Both the position numbers and the translations under genes were made by a program. From NCBI GenBank assembly GCA_027064095.1, contig JAMOQI010000036.1, forward strand, positions 31,812-95,811: a stretch of 64,000 bases of DNA. The letters run 5' to 3'. The DNA is from Bacteroidales bacterium (GTDB lineage Bacteria > Bacteroidota > Bacteroidia > Bacteroidales > UBA1556). The notes beneath the pieces were generated by a model. That model had not been told where the DNA came from and ran no database searches. It worked only from the letters and a program-made list of their open reading frames with translations. Positions 1 to 9,500 of this stretch are shown in pieces (the first letter of the stretch is position 1; the number at the start of each line of letters is the position of its first letter).

Positions 1-190
1 ATTGATAGTTTGAAGATTTCTCTTGTGAATAGTATATGTCAGCTAGTAGCTGTGGCGAAATTACATAAGCATCATATTGCGCATTTTTAGCTGCTTCTTG
101 AGGTGTTAATACAAATGTTTTTTTGTTACTATTAGAACAGGAGCTAAAAGCTAAGATTCCAATTAAATAAATAAATATGTATTTTTTCAT
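1..190 (-). CDS. Partial lipoprotein, probably rhodanese-like; continues off the left edge
   Basis: Reverse-strand translation MKKYIFIYLIGILAFSSCSNSNKKTFVLTPQEAAKNAQYDAYVISPQLLADIYYSQEKSSNYQ...; lipobox FSSC; rhodanese-like N-terminal pattern, adjacent to another rhodanese-like gene. Confidence 0.6.
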   Translation of the reverse strand, partial: MKKYIFIYLIGILAFSSCSNSNKKTFVLTPQEAAKNAQYDAYVISPQLLADIYYSQEKSSNYQ

Positions 191-202
191 AATATCTGAG
201 TT

Positions 203-829
203 TTAGTCACAACCTCCTCCGGCTGCTTGTTTTTTCTTACGTTTAATTGCCACTTTAGGTTTTGGAGCACTTGTTGATACTTCACCGGTTGCAGAACCAC
301 CACCAAAATATGCACTAGCAGCTTTCCTAAAGTTATATCTTTCAAATTCTTCTCGGCTAGCTGTTTCGCTAGGTTCAGTAGGTCTTAATATGGTTTCAAC
401 CCAATTGTTAAGTCCTCCTTTTAGGATAAAGTTGTTTTTATATCCTAGTCTTTTAGTAAGCATCCATGCTTTTACTGCCAAGTCTGAACTATTTGAATAA
501 AACACTACTGTTTGCACATCTTGATTTATAATATCTCTATACTCATTATCCAATATTTTTTCTATAGGAATATTAATGGCACCGGGAAGACTGTAGCTAA
601 CAAATTCTTTATTTTCTCTTAAGTCTATTAGAGTTAAAGTAGGGTCGTCAGACATTAATCTTCTAGCTAGTTCGTCAGTAGTAATATATTTGTCGCTTTG
701 ACTTATGATATTTATTATATCGCAAGGCTGAATTCTGTTGGTAGGGGTATTACTAGCAGTGTTTACTATAAATGCCCATAAAGAACCAATTAATAGTAAA
801 CCAACAAATAATGCATCTAATTTCTTCAT
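203..829 (-). CDS. Membrane-anchored rhodanese-like domain protein with C-terminal GGGCD tail
   Basis: Motifs LIDLRENKEFVSYSLPGAINIP and ILKGGLNNW; N-terminal TM helix from the internal Met at 829 (MKKLDALFVGLLL). Confidence 0.8.
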   Translation of the reverse strand: MKKLDALFVGLLLIGSLWAFIVNTASNTPTNRIQPCDIINIISQSDKYITTDELARRLMSDDPTLTLIDLRENKEFVSYSLPGAINIPIEKILDNEYRDIINQDVQTVVFYSNSSDLAVKAWMLTKRLGYKNNFILKGGLNNWVETILRPTEPSETASREEFERYNFRKAASAYFGGGSATGEVSTSAPKPKVAIKRKKKQAAGGGCD

Positions 830-839
830 CGTATTTGTT

Positions 840-1442
840 TTAAAGTTGATAATCACGTTTGGAAGTAACTTTTTTTTGTATCAAGGTAACAGCAAAAAAC
901 ATTATTGCAGCTATTACTGTCATAAGGAAAATAAATAGTCCATCGCTTATTCCCATCCAATCTGCAATATTTACTTTTCCCATTTTCCCACTATTCCTGA
1001 GAGTCTCCCACAAAGGTTCGTAAGTAAAGGCATAAAAGAAAATTCCGATAAAAATTCCTAGAACGAAGACCATCGCATCTATTTTACCTGTAACTGCTGC
1101 ACATAAGCTTGTTCCGGGACAAAATCCCCCAATTAAAAATCCAAAAGCCATTATACCTCCACCTATGAGTGTTGGAATCCAAAATGTTTTTGGGTAAAAG
1201 ATTGATTGAATATCTATGTATCCATAATGATTCATCAAAAATAATCCTATTGCTGCTGTTATTCCAGCAGAGAAAAATACTTTTAGTACTACGAAATCAT
1301 ATCCGTAAAATACTCCTGCCAGTTTTCTTGTATTAGTGAATCCAGCAGCTTCGAGAAGAAAACCGAATCCTATACCAATAAAAAATCCTATTAGCATATT
1401 TATTTCATCACTTATTATTCCTAGTGGATATAAAGGTCCCAT
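840..1442 (-). CDS. YeeE/YedE-like (sulfur transport) membrane protein
   Basis: GGFCPGTSLCAAVTGKIDAMVF motif, multiple TM helices, sulfur gene context. Confidence 0.85.
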   Translation of the reverse strand: MGPLYPLGIISDEINMLIGFFIGIGFGFLLEAAGFTNTRKLAGVFYGYDFVVLKVFFSAGITAAIGLFLMNHYGYIDIQSIFYPKTFWIPTLIGGGIMAFGFLIGGFCPGTSLCAAVTGKIDAMVFVLGIFIGIFFYAFTYEPLWETLRNSGKMGKVNIADWMGISDGLFIFLMTVIAAIMFFAVTLIQKKVTSKRDYQL

Positions 1443-1465
1443 ATCTTTAGTTTTTTATAATATTA

Positions 1466-1984
1466 TTAAATCCATAATTTTCTGAAAAAGTATGCTATTA
1501 CATAGCCTCCTCCAAAAATAGCTACTAAGCCAATAAATCCTGAGAGTGATAATACTCCCATTCCTGACATTACCATTCCAGAGGTGCAGCCTCTACCTAA
1601 TTGAGATCCTACTCCAAAGAGTATTCCTCCAATTAATGCAGCAATAAGCCTGGTTTTATTAGTAATATGAGGAGCTTTTACTACTTGTAATTTTAATCTT
1701 CCATAAATTGCTGCGGAAAGAATTGCTCCAGCAATAACACCAATTATTTCAAAAACAAGCCATGTTTTTGCAGGTGATTTTTCTTCATCTTTTACTCTTG
1801 CTTTGAAAAAGTGCGCTTCTTTTGCATAGTCATGGTTTATATCATTTACGGCTGTTATAACAACAGCCTTCATAGCGCCACTAGCTCCAAGTCCTTCTCC
1901 TGAGAAATAATAGGCTGCTATCATAAAAACGCCAATTAATATTCCCGCTAGGTAAGAGTTCATATATGTTTTACTTCTGTCCAT
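1466..1984 (-). CDS. YeeE/YedE-like (sulfur transport) membrane protein
   Basis: GVGSQLGRGCTSGMVMSGMGVLS motif, multiple TM helices. Confidence 0.85.
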   Translation of the reverse strand: MDRSKTYMNSYLAGILIGVFMIAAYYFSGEGLGASGAMKAVVITAVNDINHDYAKEAHFFKARVKDEEKSPAKTWLVFEIIGVIAGAILSAAIYGRLKLQVVKAPHITNKTRLIAALIGGILFGVGSQLGRGCTSGMVMSGMGVLSLSGFIGLVAIFGGGYVIAYFFRKLWI

Positions 1985-2005
1985 AATATTTTGTTTTAAG
2001 TGTTT

Positions 2006-3007
2006 TTATAATATGTTAAATCCTGATGCTTGGCCACAATATACCATTATGAATCTGAATAATAATCCTCCTAACAAAACTAGAAATGCCGGTATTGCTA
2101 TTGGAATGTGAAATCCTGACAGCTCCATAATCTCCAATATTGCTGGTAGTATAAGGCCCATACTTACAACAAGTACCCAGAAATAAACTGTAAATGGGCC
2201 CCCTAAGAACAATTGAGCAGCTTCAACTTGTGCTATACCACTTGATAACATTCCCATAAATAAATGGATGATAAAGAATAATTCTACAGCAATAAGGAAC
2301 AAATCTATTTTACTATATAGCTTTCTTTCTAAAGGGTTGTTTGATAACCACATTAATAAGGCGGCAGCTGTTGAAACTCCGGAAGTAAGGAAAAGAGGTC
2401 CTAGTATGGCTGAATTCCATAATGGACGTGCATTGAACGCAGATAGTAGAATACCTGTATATACACCTAATACAATTGATAAAAAAAGAGTAAAGTAAGC
2501 AGCTATTTTTTTGTTTTTATTAAAGATATTTATTATCCAAGGTAAAATAGGAAGTTTATTAATTAGGTTATTCGCCCATATTAATATACCTGTAATCTTG
2601 CATTTTGGGTTTCGTTCTTGTAGATATTTAATGCTGTCATCCAAATAAGTGATAGGCCATAATATGGCAGGAATCATTATAACTGTTAAAGTCCACGCTC
2701 CCCACGACATTGGCGACATCATTCTTATATGTAATAGTAATTGCCAAAAGTAGAGCTTATGGTGTAAGTCAAAAACTAATAAACCTAGTCCGATGATTAT
2801 TATAATTGGAGTTAATATAGGGGCTACTTTTATTGTCATAGGCATAGAATTTCCCTTTCCTTTTAGATAAAAGAAATTAGCAAAAAACAATAAACCAGCA
2901 GCTAAACCACCAATAAACAGATAGATTGCAATAGTGCCTCCCCAAATCTCCAAATGTGGATTAATATGAGGTAAAGCTTTTCCACTGACGTATAATACTT
3001 CTTCCAT
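2006..3007 (-). CDS. NrfD/PsrC-family membrane subunit of polysulfide/thiosulfate reductase-type complex
   Basis: Polytopic protein with PsrC/NrfD-like N-terminus (EIWGGTIAIYLFIGGLAAGLLFFANFFYL), next to FeS and molybdopterin subunits. Confidence 0.88.
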   Translation of the reverse strand: MEEVLYVSGKALPHINPHLEIWGGTIAIYLFIGGLAAGLLFFANFFYLKGKGNSMPMTIKVAPILTPIIIIIGLGLLVFDLHHKLYFWQLLLHIRMMSPMSWGAWTLTVIMIPAILWPITYLDDSIKYLQERNPKCKITGILIWANNLINKLPILPWIINIFNKNKKIAAYFTLFLSIVLGVYTGILLSAFNARPLWNSAILGPLFLTSGVSTAAALLMWLSNNPLERKLYSKIDLFLIAVELFFIIHLFMGMLSSGIAQVEAAQLFLGGPFTVYFWVLVVSMGLILPAILEIMELSGFHIPIAIPAFLVLLGGLLFRFIMVYCGQASGFNIL

Positions 3008-3028
3008 GATATATTCTATTTTATGATT

Positions 3029-3565
3029 TTATTTTAAAAAATATAACTGAGGTTTTGTTCCTGCTTCAGGAGCAATTACATACCAATCTTTTGATTCCAG
3101 TGCTTTAGATATAGGGCTTTTAGGGTCGTCTAAATCTCCAAATATCAAGCAACTGGTTGGACAAACTTCTACACAGGCTGTGCTCATACCTTGCTCTAAT
3201 CTATGATCGCAAAAAGTACATTTGTCGATATACCCATCAGGGTGAACATATCTTGCTTCGTAAGGGCAAGCTTCAATACAAGCTCCACAACCTATACACT
3301 CATTATGAGTTACTTTAACAATACCTCCTTCTATTACATGACTTGCTCCTGTTGGACAGGTCCTAACACAAGGGGTGTTTGCGCAATGCATGCATCGCTC
3401 TGATTTAAAGTGCATTTGTACTGTTTCAGGATAGGTTCCTCTTACAGATTCTACTATCCAATCTCTACAATATCCTAATGGTACATTATTTTCTGTTTGA
3501 CACGCTACTACGCAGTCTCCACAACCAACGCATTTTTTTGTGTCCATTGCCATTGCATACCTCAT
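3029..3565 (-). CDS. 4Fe-4S ferredoxin subunit, PsrB/PhsB-like
   Basis: Repeated cysteine motifs CVGCGDCVVAC, CMHCANTPCVRTC, CIGCGACIEACPYEARY, CTFCDHR. Confidence 0.92.
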   Translation of the reverse strand: MRYAMAMDTKKCVGCGDCVVACQTENNVPLGYCRDWIVESVRGTYPETVQMHFKSERCMHCANTPCVRTCPTGASHVIEGGIVKVTHNECIGCGACIEACPYEARYVHPDGYIDKCTFCDHRLEQGMSTACVEVCPTSCLIFGDLDDPKSPISKALESKDWYVIAPEAGTKPQLYFLK

Positions 3566-5871
3566 GATTTAACCTCCTCTTTAATTGTGTCTTTTACTGT
3601 AGTTTTGTTCGCCGGTGCTTTATCTGTTGAAGTCTCGGTGACTTCTTTTTTTGGTTTTTCTAGTAAGAAAGTAACAAAGTTATTACGCATCCCTGTTCCT
3701 CCCATTACAGGGTCAATTTTAATGTTTGTAATTAGAGGAAGATCGTTTATTCCTCTTCCTTTTGCTCTTGATAGTCGTGAATCTGAATGTCCAAATCCAT
3801 GAACCATATATACTGAATCAGGTCGGATTCTTTCAGTAAGTCGTGCTTTTGCAGAATACTCACTTACTACTCCATCTTGATTTTGTAGCCAAATTTCATT
3901 TCCGTTTTCTATTCCCCATAGTTTTGCCGTTTTGGGGTTTATCCATACATTGTTTGTTTCTCTTAAGTCATACAAATAGGGATTGTTTTGAGTACGACCA
4001 AAAGTGTGCATTGGAGCTCTACCGTAAACTAAATGATAAAATCCTGGATCTGGGGATTCATGTCGAGTAAATTTTGGTAGTGGGTCATAACCTTTTTCTG
4101 CAAAGTCTGTAGAATAAAGCTCTATTTTTCCGGTATTGGTATTAAATTCAAAATCTTCGTGTGGCAACAAATAAATGGATTCGTCAGCTTCAAAGGTTTT
4201 AACACCTATTTTCTTCATTTCTTTTAATGATGTTCCAACTTGTTTAAATTGCCAATCAAGCACTTCTTCTAGATCTTTCCAAGGGTAAAATTCTTTTAAC
4301 CCTAATTTGATGCCTAGTTCACGAGCTATCCACCATGCTGGTTTGGAATCATATTTTGGTTCAACTGCAGGCATACGGAATGCAATTTGTGGAATTCTGT
4401 TTTTACCTGCACGTGCATAATCGTGACGTTCAAGGTAAGTACATTCAGGTAATACTACATCTGCATATCCAGTCATTTCCATTGGCATGGTGTCAACAAC
4501 AACAATCAAATCTTGATTGTCCATGGCCTCAAACATTTTCTTTCTGTCAGGAATAGTATTTATAAAGCTTGTTCCTGCAATAAACCAACCTTTAATTTGA
4601 TGCTTTTTAGGAAAATTTGGTAAACTTGCATCAATTAATACATTAGTTAAACCAACTGCTGCATTTTTATATTTATCCTTAGTAATATCTTGCCATGACC
4701 ATTCTGGTTCTGGGAATTCAGCTTTAACAGGGAATTTAGGAAGCCTTTTTCTTACTCCCATATACATTCCGCCTCTACGACCGTATGCTCCTAATAGTGC
4801 ATTTATTATTGCCATAGCTCTTTCTCTCTGGGTATCATCACCATACCAAGTGGTGTGACGACCTGGGTGGATAACGGCTGCAGGAGCAGCAGCAGCCATA
4901 GTGTGTGCTGATTTTCTGATTAATTCGGGATCGATAGTAGTAATACCTGCTGCCCACTCAGGAGTATAATTGGCAACATGTGCTTTTAACTCTTCAAAAC
5001 CAAATGCGTATTGATCAATATATTCTTTATCATAAATATTATCATAAATCAATACATGCATCCAAGCTAATAATAAAGCTATATCGGTACCTGGTTTTAT
5101 TGGTAACCAATGAGTTGCTTTTGCCGCTATAGTTGATAATCTTGGGTCAACAACAATAATACTGGCTTCATTATCAATGGCTGTTGATACTTCTTGTACA
5201 AAAGAGTTATGCATGTTTTCTCCAATATGATTACCAATGAAAACGATACATTTTGAATTTTGCATATCTGCAGGTTCTGGTGAGCCTACTCCTGAACCAA
5301 AGGTGGCAAAGAAGCCAGCTTCTCTAGGACCTGCACATTGTGCATAAGCTGGTTCTGAATGATTTTCATTACCAAAGGCTTTAAATAAATATTCAAAATG
5401 TTTGGCAGGAGCACCATGAACAAATAAAGCCATGTTTTCTTTGCCATAATCTTTCTTTATGCCATTCATTTTCTTGGCAATAAAATCGAAAGCTTCTTCC
5501 CAACTTACTTCCTCAAATTTGTTGTCGGTTTTGTTTCTACGGATTAAAGGTTTTTTTAAACGGTCTTCATCTTGATACATCCCTAATCCCCCAGTACCCC
5601 GTGGACAAAGTTTGCCTCTGGCATGCATGTCAGTTTCGTTACCAATAAGCTTTTTGATATTGCCTTGGTCATCTTTATATACCCAGGCAGCACATTTCCA
5701 AAAACATACTTCGCAATATGTAGGTGTTCGTGTCAGTTTACTCTCTGAATCTGAAGTTGAGAGACTTTTTTCTGCTGCTTTACCTACGGATCCTAATACT
5801 GACCCGGCTACAGCTATCCCTGCTGTTCCTAGTCCAGCAATTTTTATAAACTGTCTCCTGTTTGTTTTCAT
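3562..5871 (-). CDS. Molybdopterin-dependent oxidoreductase, PsrA/PhsA-like catalytic subunit
   Basis: Tat-type signal (NRRQFIKIAGLGTAGIAVAG), FeS motif CEVCFWKC...GKLCPRG, candidate Mo ligand in YAQCAGPREAG; 4-bp overlap with the FeS gene. Confidence 0.9.
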   Translation of the reverse strand: MKTNRRQFIKIAGLGTAGIAVAGSVLGSVGKAAEKSLSTSDSESKLTRTPTYCEVCFWKCAAWVYKDDQGNIKKLIGNETDMHARGKLCPRGTGGLGMYQDEDRLKKPLIRRNKTDNKFEEVSWEEAFDFIAKKMNGIKKDYGKENMALFVHGAPAKHFEYLFKAFGNENHSEPAYAQCAGPREAGFFATFGSGVGSPEPADMQNSKCIVFIGNHIGENMHNSFVQEVSTAIDNEASIIVVDPRLSTIAAKATHWLPIKPGTDIALLLAWMHVLIYDNIYDKEYIDQYAFGFEELKAHVANYTPEWAAGITTIDPELIRKSAHTMAAAAPAAVIHPGRHTTWYGDDTQRERAMAIINALLGAYGRRGGMYMGVRKRLPKFPVKAEFPEPEWSWQDITKDKYKNAAVGLTNVLIDASLPNFPKKHQIKGWFIAGTSFINTIPDRKKMFEAMDNQDLIVVVDTMPMEMTGYADVVLPECTYLERHDYARAGKNRIPQIAFRMPAVEPKYDSKPAWWIARELGIKLGLKEFYPWKDLEEVLDWQFKQVGTSLKEMKKIGVKTFEADESIYLLPHEDFEFNTNTGKIELYSTDFAEKGYDPLPKFTRHESPDPGFYHLVYGRAPMHTFGRTQNNPYLYDLRETNNVWINPKTAKLWGIENGNEIWLQNQDGVVSEYSAKARLTERIRPDSVYMVHGFGHSDSRLSRAKGRGINDLPLITNIKIDPVMGGTGMRNNFVTFLLEKPKKEVTETSTDKAPANKTTVKDTIKEEVKS

Positions 5872-5994
5872 AAAATTATTATTTATAAGTTAGTCTGTTT
5901 TGAAAAGCAAAATCTATAGCATAGTACTTCTAATAACTAAATTTAATATTGCTTATTAATATCAAAATATTGGAGTTTTATAATACATAAAGAT

Positions 5995-6008
5995 TCTTTA
6001 TATAAAGA
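5995..6008. promoter_or_regulatory. 14-bp perfect palindrome TCTTTATATAAAGA
   Basis: Direct reading; upstream of the sulfur operon. Confidence 0.5.
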
Positions 6009-6013
6009 CTCTT

Positions 6014-6025
6014 TGTGATTTCACA
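6014..6025. promoter_or_regulatory. Dyad TGTGA-TT-TCACA, candidate regulator site
   Basis: Symmetric 5-bp arms with 2-bp spacer, ~145 bp upstream of the molybdoenzyme start; CRP/FNR-like half-sites but atypical spacing. Confidence 0.35.
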
Positions 6026-6322
6026 TATAAGTGTTTTAAAATACCTCACAAAAATATGTTATATTAACTTAAAAATGAAAATCATGACGTTTTTTTCGAT
6101 AATCATATAAATAGTTGATATACAAATGTATAGATAATGGATGTTGTTATTGATATATTATATAAGTAACATAATAACAGTTATATAAGTTCTTGTTAAG
6201 AATTATTCTTTATTAGCTTTAAATGGGAAAATGCTAATCATTTTATGATTTTTCGCATTTTTTTTTATGACTGAGATTTTTTTGTTTTGTAATATAATAT
6301 TTTTGATAATGTAATAAATGTA

Positions 6323-6346
6323 ATAATATGATAATTATCATATTAT
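6323..6346. repeat. 24-bp perfect palindrome ATAATATGATAATTATCATATTAT
   Basis: Sequence equals its reverse complement; sits in the divergent 650-bp intergenic region. Confidence 0.7.
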
Positions 6347-6524
6347 GGCTATTAAAATTATTTTCCAAAACTGTTTTTATTTCTTTATTTGAAGCTAAAT
6401 TAAAAAAAAGAAGATTATTTGGAATTAATAATATGAGGATAAAAATAAATTTACACAAGTCCTTTTTTCTATAATTTTGCTAAAATATTCATAGACACAT
6501 TTTTTTATCTTTATTTTATTATTA

Positions 6525-9500
6525 TTGAACCAATTTTTATATAACATATTTAGCCTGTTTCATAAAAGAAAATTAGTTTTCTACTCTATTATTGGAGTAT
6601 TAATATTTGCTGCCTTATTTCTTATTTCAAGGATGAAATTTGAAGAGAACATTAATGATCTTGCTCCAAATGATAACGAAATATCAGTAATAAGCAATAT
6701 TTTTTCTCATAGTAGTTTGGCCGATAAAATTATTATAAGGATAAATAATAAAAATGAACTAAACACCTCTGTCTTAACGCAATATGCCGATTCGTTAACT
6801 TTTAATATAAATAATACTTTAGATTCAAGCATTATAAAGGATGTAAAGTCTAAGATGAATTCAGCAGAAATGCTTTCTAGTTTGGATTTTATGTTTGATC
6901 ATTTGCCAATATTTTTAGAGGATTCTGATTATATTAAATTGGATGAAATAATCTCCGAGCAGTCGATTATAAAAAGCATGTCAGCTAATTATAGGGCTCT
7001 TACTTCACCTGCCAATTTTGGTTTTAAAAAGTTTATTCTTAAAGATCCACTTAGTATTAACAGATTGGCTACTGCAAAGTTAAATAGTTTTAGAGAGGTT
7101 AATGGTTTTCAACTGATTGATAATTATATTTTTAGTGCTGATAAAGCTAATTTACTGATATTTATAGATTTAAAAAATAGTCAAAACACGGCTTTAATAA
7201 ATAGATTTGACAAAAAGTTGTCTGGAATATTACAAAGGCTGAATTCTTACAAAGACTTTGATAATGTTGTTGTTCATTATTTTGGAGGTCCATTGGTGGC
7301 AGCTTCAAATGCTAATCAAATAAAGAAAGACATTGTTCTGACAGTATCTTTAGCTTTGGTATTATTAGTATTTCTTATTAGTTACTATTATAGGTCTAAG
7401 AGATCAGTTATTATAATATTTCTACCAACTTTTATTGCAGCAATTTTTTCTTTAGCACTAGTTTCTTTAATCCAAGGTGGAATATCATTAATATCATTAG
7501 GGGTTGGTTCGGTACTTCTTGGGATATCAGTTGATTATGGTCTACATATTTTTGGTCATTATCGTAATAATCAAGACTTATCAAAGCTGTTTGCTGAGGT
7601 TGGACAGCCAATACTAATAAGTGCATTAACCACTTCTGCCGCTTTTTTTAGTCTTACAGCTCTTGAGTCAAAAGTGATATCTGATTTGGGTATGTTTCTT
7701 GGGATAAGTATATTGTTTAGTGCTTTCTTGTCCTTGTTTTTATTTCCAATGCTTCTTCCTGGAAAGCTGCCAAAGAGCAACAAAAAGCTAAATATTATTG
7801 ATAGGGTTGCAGCTATTGATTTCAGTAGAAAAAAATATTTTTTTATTGGGGTGTTGTTGATTACTGTAGTGTTTATTTTTATGGATCACGAAAGTCATTT
7901 TACGTCTGATTTAAGTGATAATAATTATATGAATAAATCTCTTCAGCAGTCTGAAAAATCAATAAATAGTTTGATTGGCCTCGATAGTAGTCGTAATATG
8001 TTTGTTGCAAGTTGTGGTTATAATTTAGAAGAAGCTTTGAGACATAATGAAGAAATTCAAAGTGTGATAACTAATCTTAATAGACAAAAATTAACCAACT
8101 ATGAAATAAATACTGCTTTACTAACACCCTCTGTAAAGAAGCAGAATGAGAGAATTGAAAAGTGGAATAAGTATTGGACTCCTAATAAAAAATTAGCTGT
8201 TTTGGCAATTCTGCAAAAGCAAATTAATAAATATGGCTTTAAACCAACAGCATTTTTTGCATTCGAGAAGTGGCTGGGAAAATCTTTTAAACCCGTTGAA
8301 CCGGAAGATAGTCCTTTATTCAAAGAATTTGTTAAAGATTTTGTAGTAGAATTTGATAATAAGACCTATGTTTTATGTCAGCTTAATGTTTCGAAAAATG
8401 AGGAAACCCAGAATGCTATTATAAAAAATCTCAAAAATTCCAAAGTGCAAATTGTAGATAAACTTTATTTTACCAAAACATTACTTAATAAACTTAAAAT
8501 TGGATTTGATAAATTGGCATTCTATTCTTTGGGCTTGGTTTTTTTAATACTTCTTATAAGTTATGGCAGAATTGAGTTGGCAATAATAAGTTTTGCTCCG
8601 GTAATTATCAGTTGGCTATGGATATTAGCTATTATGAATATTTTTAGTATCGAGTTTAATATATTTAATGTTATTATACTATCTTTTGTATTTGGTCTGG
8701 GAATCGATTATAGCGTATTTTATCTTCGTTCTTTGATTCTAAAACATAAATATGGAGAACAGCAATCTAATGCATACAGAGCCTCGATACTGATAAGTGC
8801 GTTAACATCAATAATAGGAATAGGAGTATTAGTTTTTGCAAAACATCCGGCTATGCATTCTATTGCACTTACATCAATAGTAGGAATAAGCACTATTGTA
8901 ATTATTACATTTACAATATTACCTGCAGCTTTTCGCTGGATTACGGAATGGAAGAATGCTAAGCCAAGAGAGAAAGTGATTACTTTTACTGATACACTTA
9001 CTTCAATTTTGTTTTTTGTAATATATGTAACAGGATCGATAACGTTAACATTATTAGTTCCATTGTTTATTATTTTTCCTGCTCCAAAACGACAAAAGAA
9101 ATTTGCATTTCATTATTTGGTGCAATTCTTTTCAGCGCATATCTTTTTACATCCAAGCATCCCTATTAAAATAATAAATGATTATAAGGAGAAATTTAAA
9201 GAACCGGCTATTATTATTAGTAATCATCAATCGGTTATTGATATAATGCTGATGTTGTTGCTTCATCCTAAAATATTGATAGTTACCAATGAAAGAGTTT
9301 GGAAACATTGGCTTTGGGGAGCAATTCTTCGTTATGCTGATTATTATCCTGCATTTGCTGGTTATGAAAATATGATGGAGGATATCAAAACAAAGCTTAA
9401 GTATGGATATTCGTTAATGGTTTTTCCCGAAGGTACCAGAAGTATTAATGGAGATATTAGACGTTTTCATAAAGGTGCTTTTATGATGGCTAAAGAATTG

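Noticed and set aside
3497-3802. 101-aa plus ORF overlapping the FeS and molybdoenzyme genes
   Set aside because: Antisense shadow of two well-supported coding genes.
6243-6458. 71-aa minus ORF with signal-like N-terminus
   Set aside because: Lies in extremely AT-rich intergenic DNA across the 24-bp palindrome, low-complexity composition, no recognisable domain or promoter.
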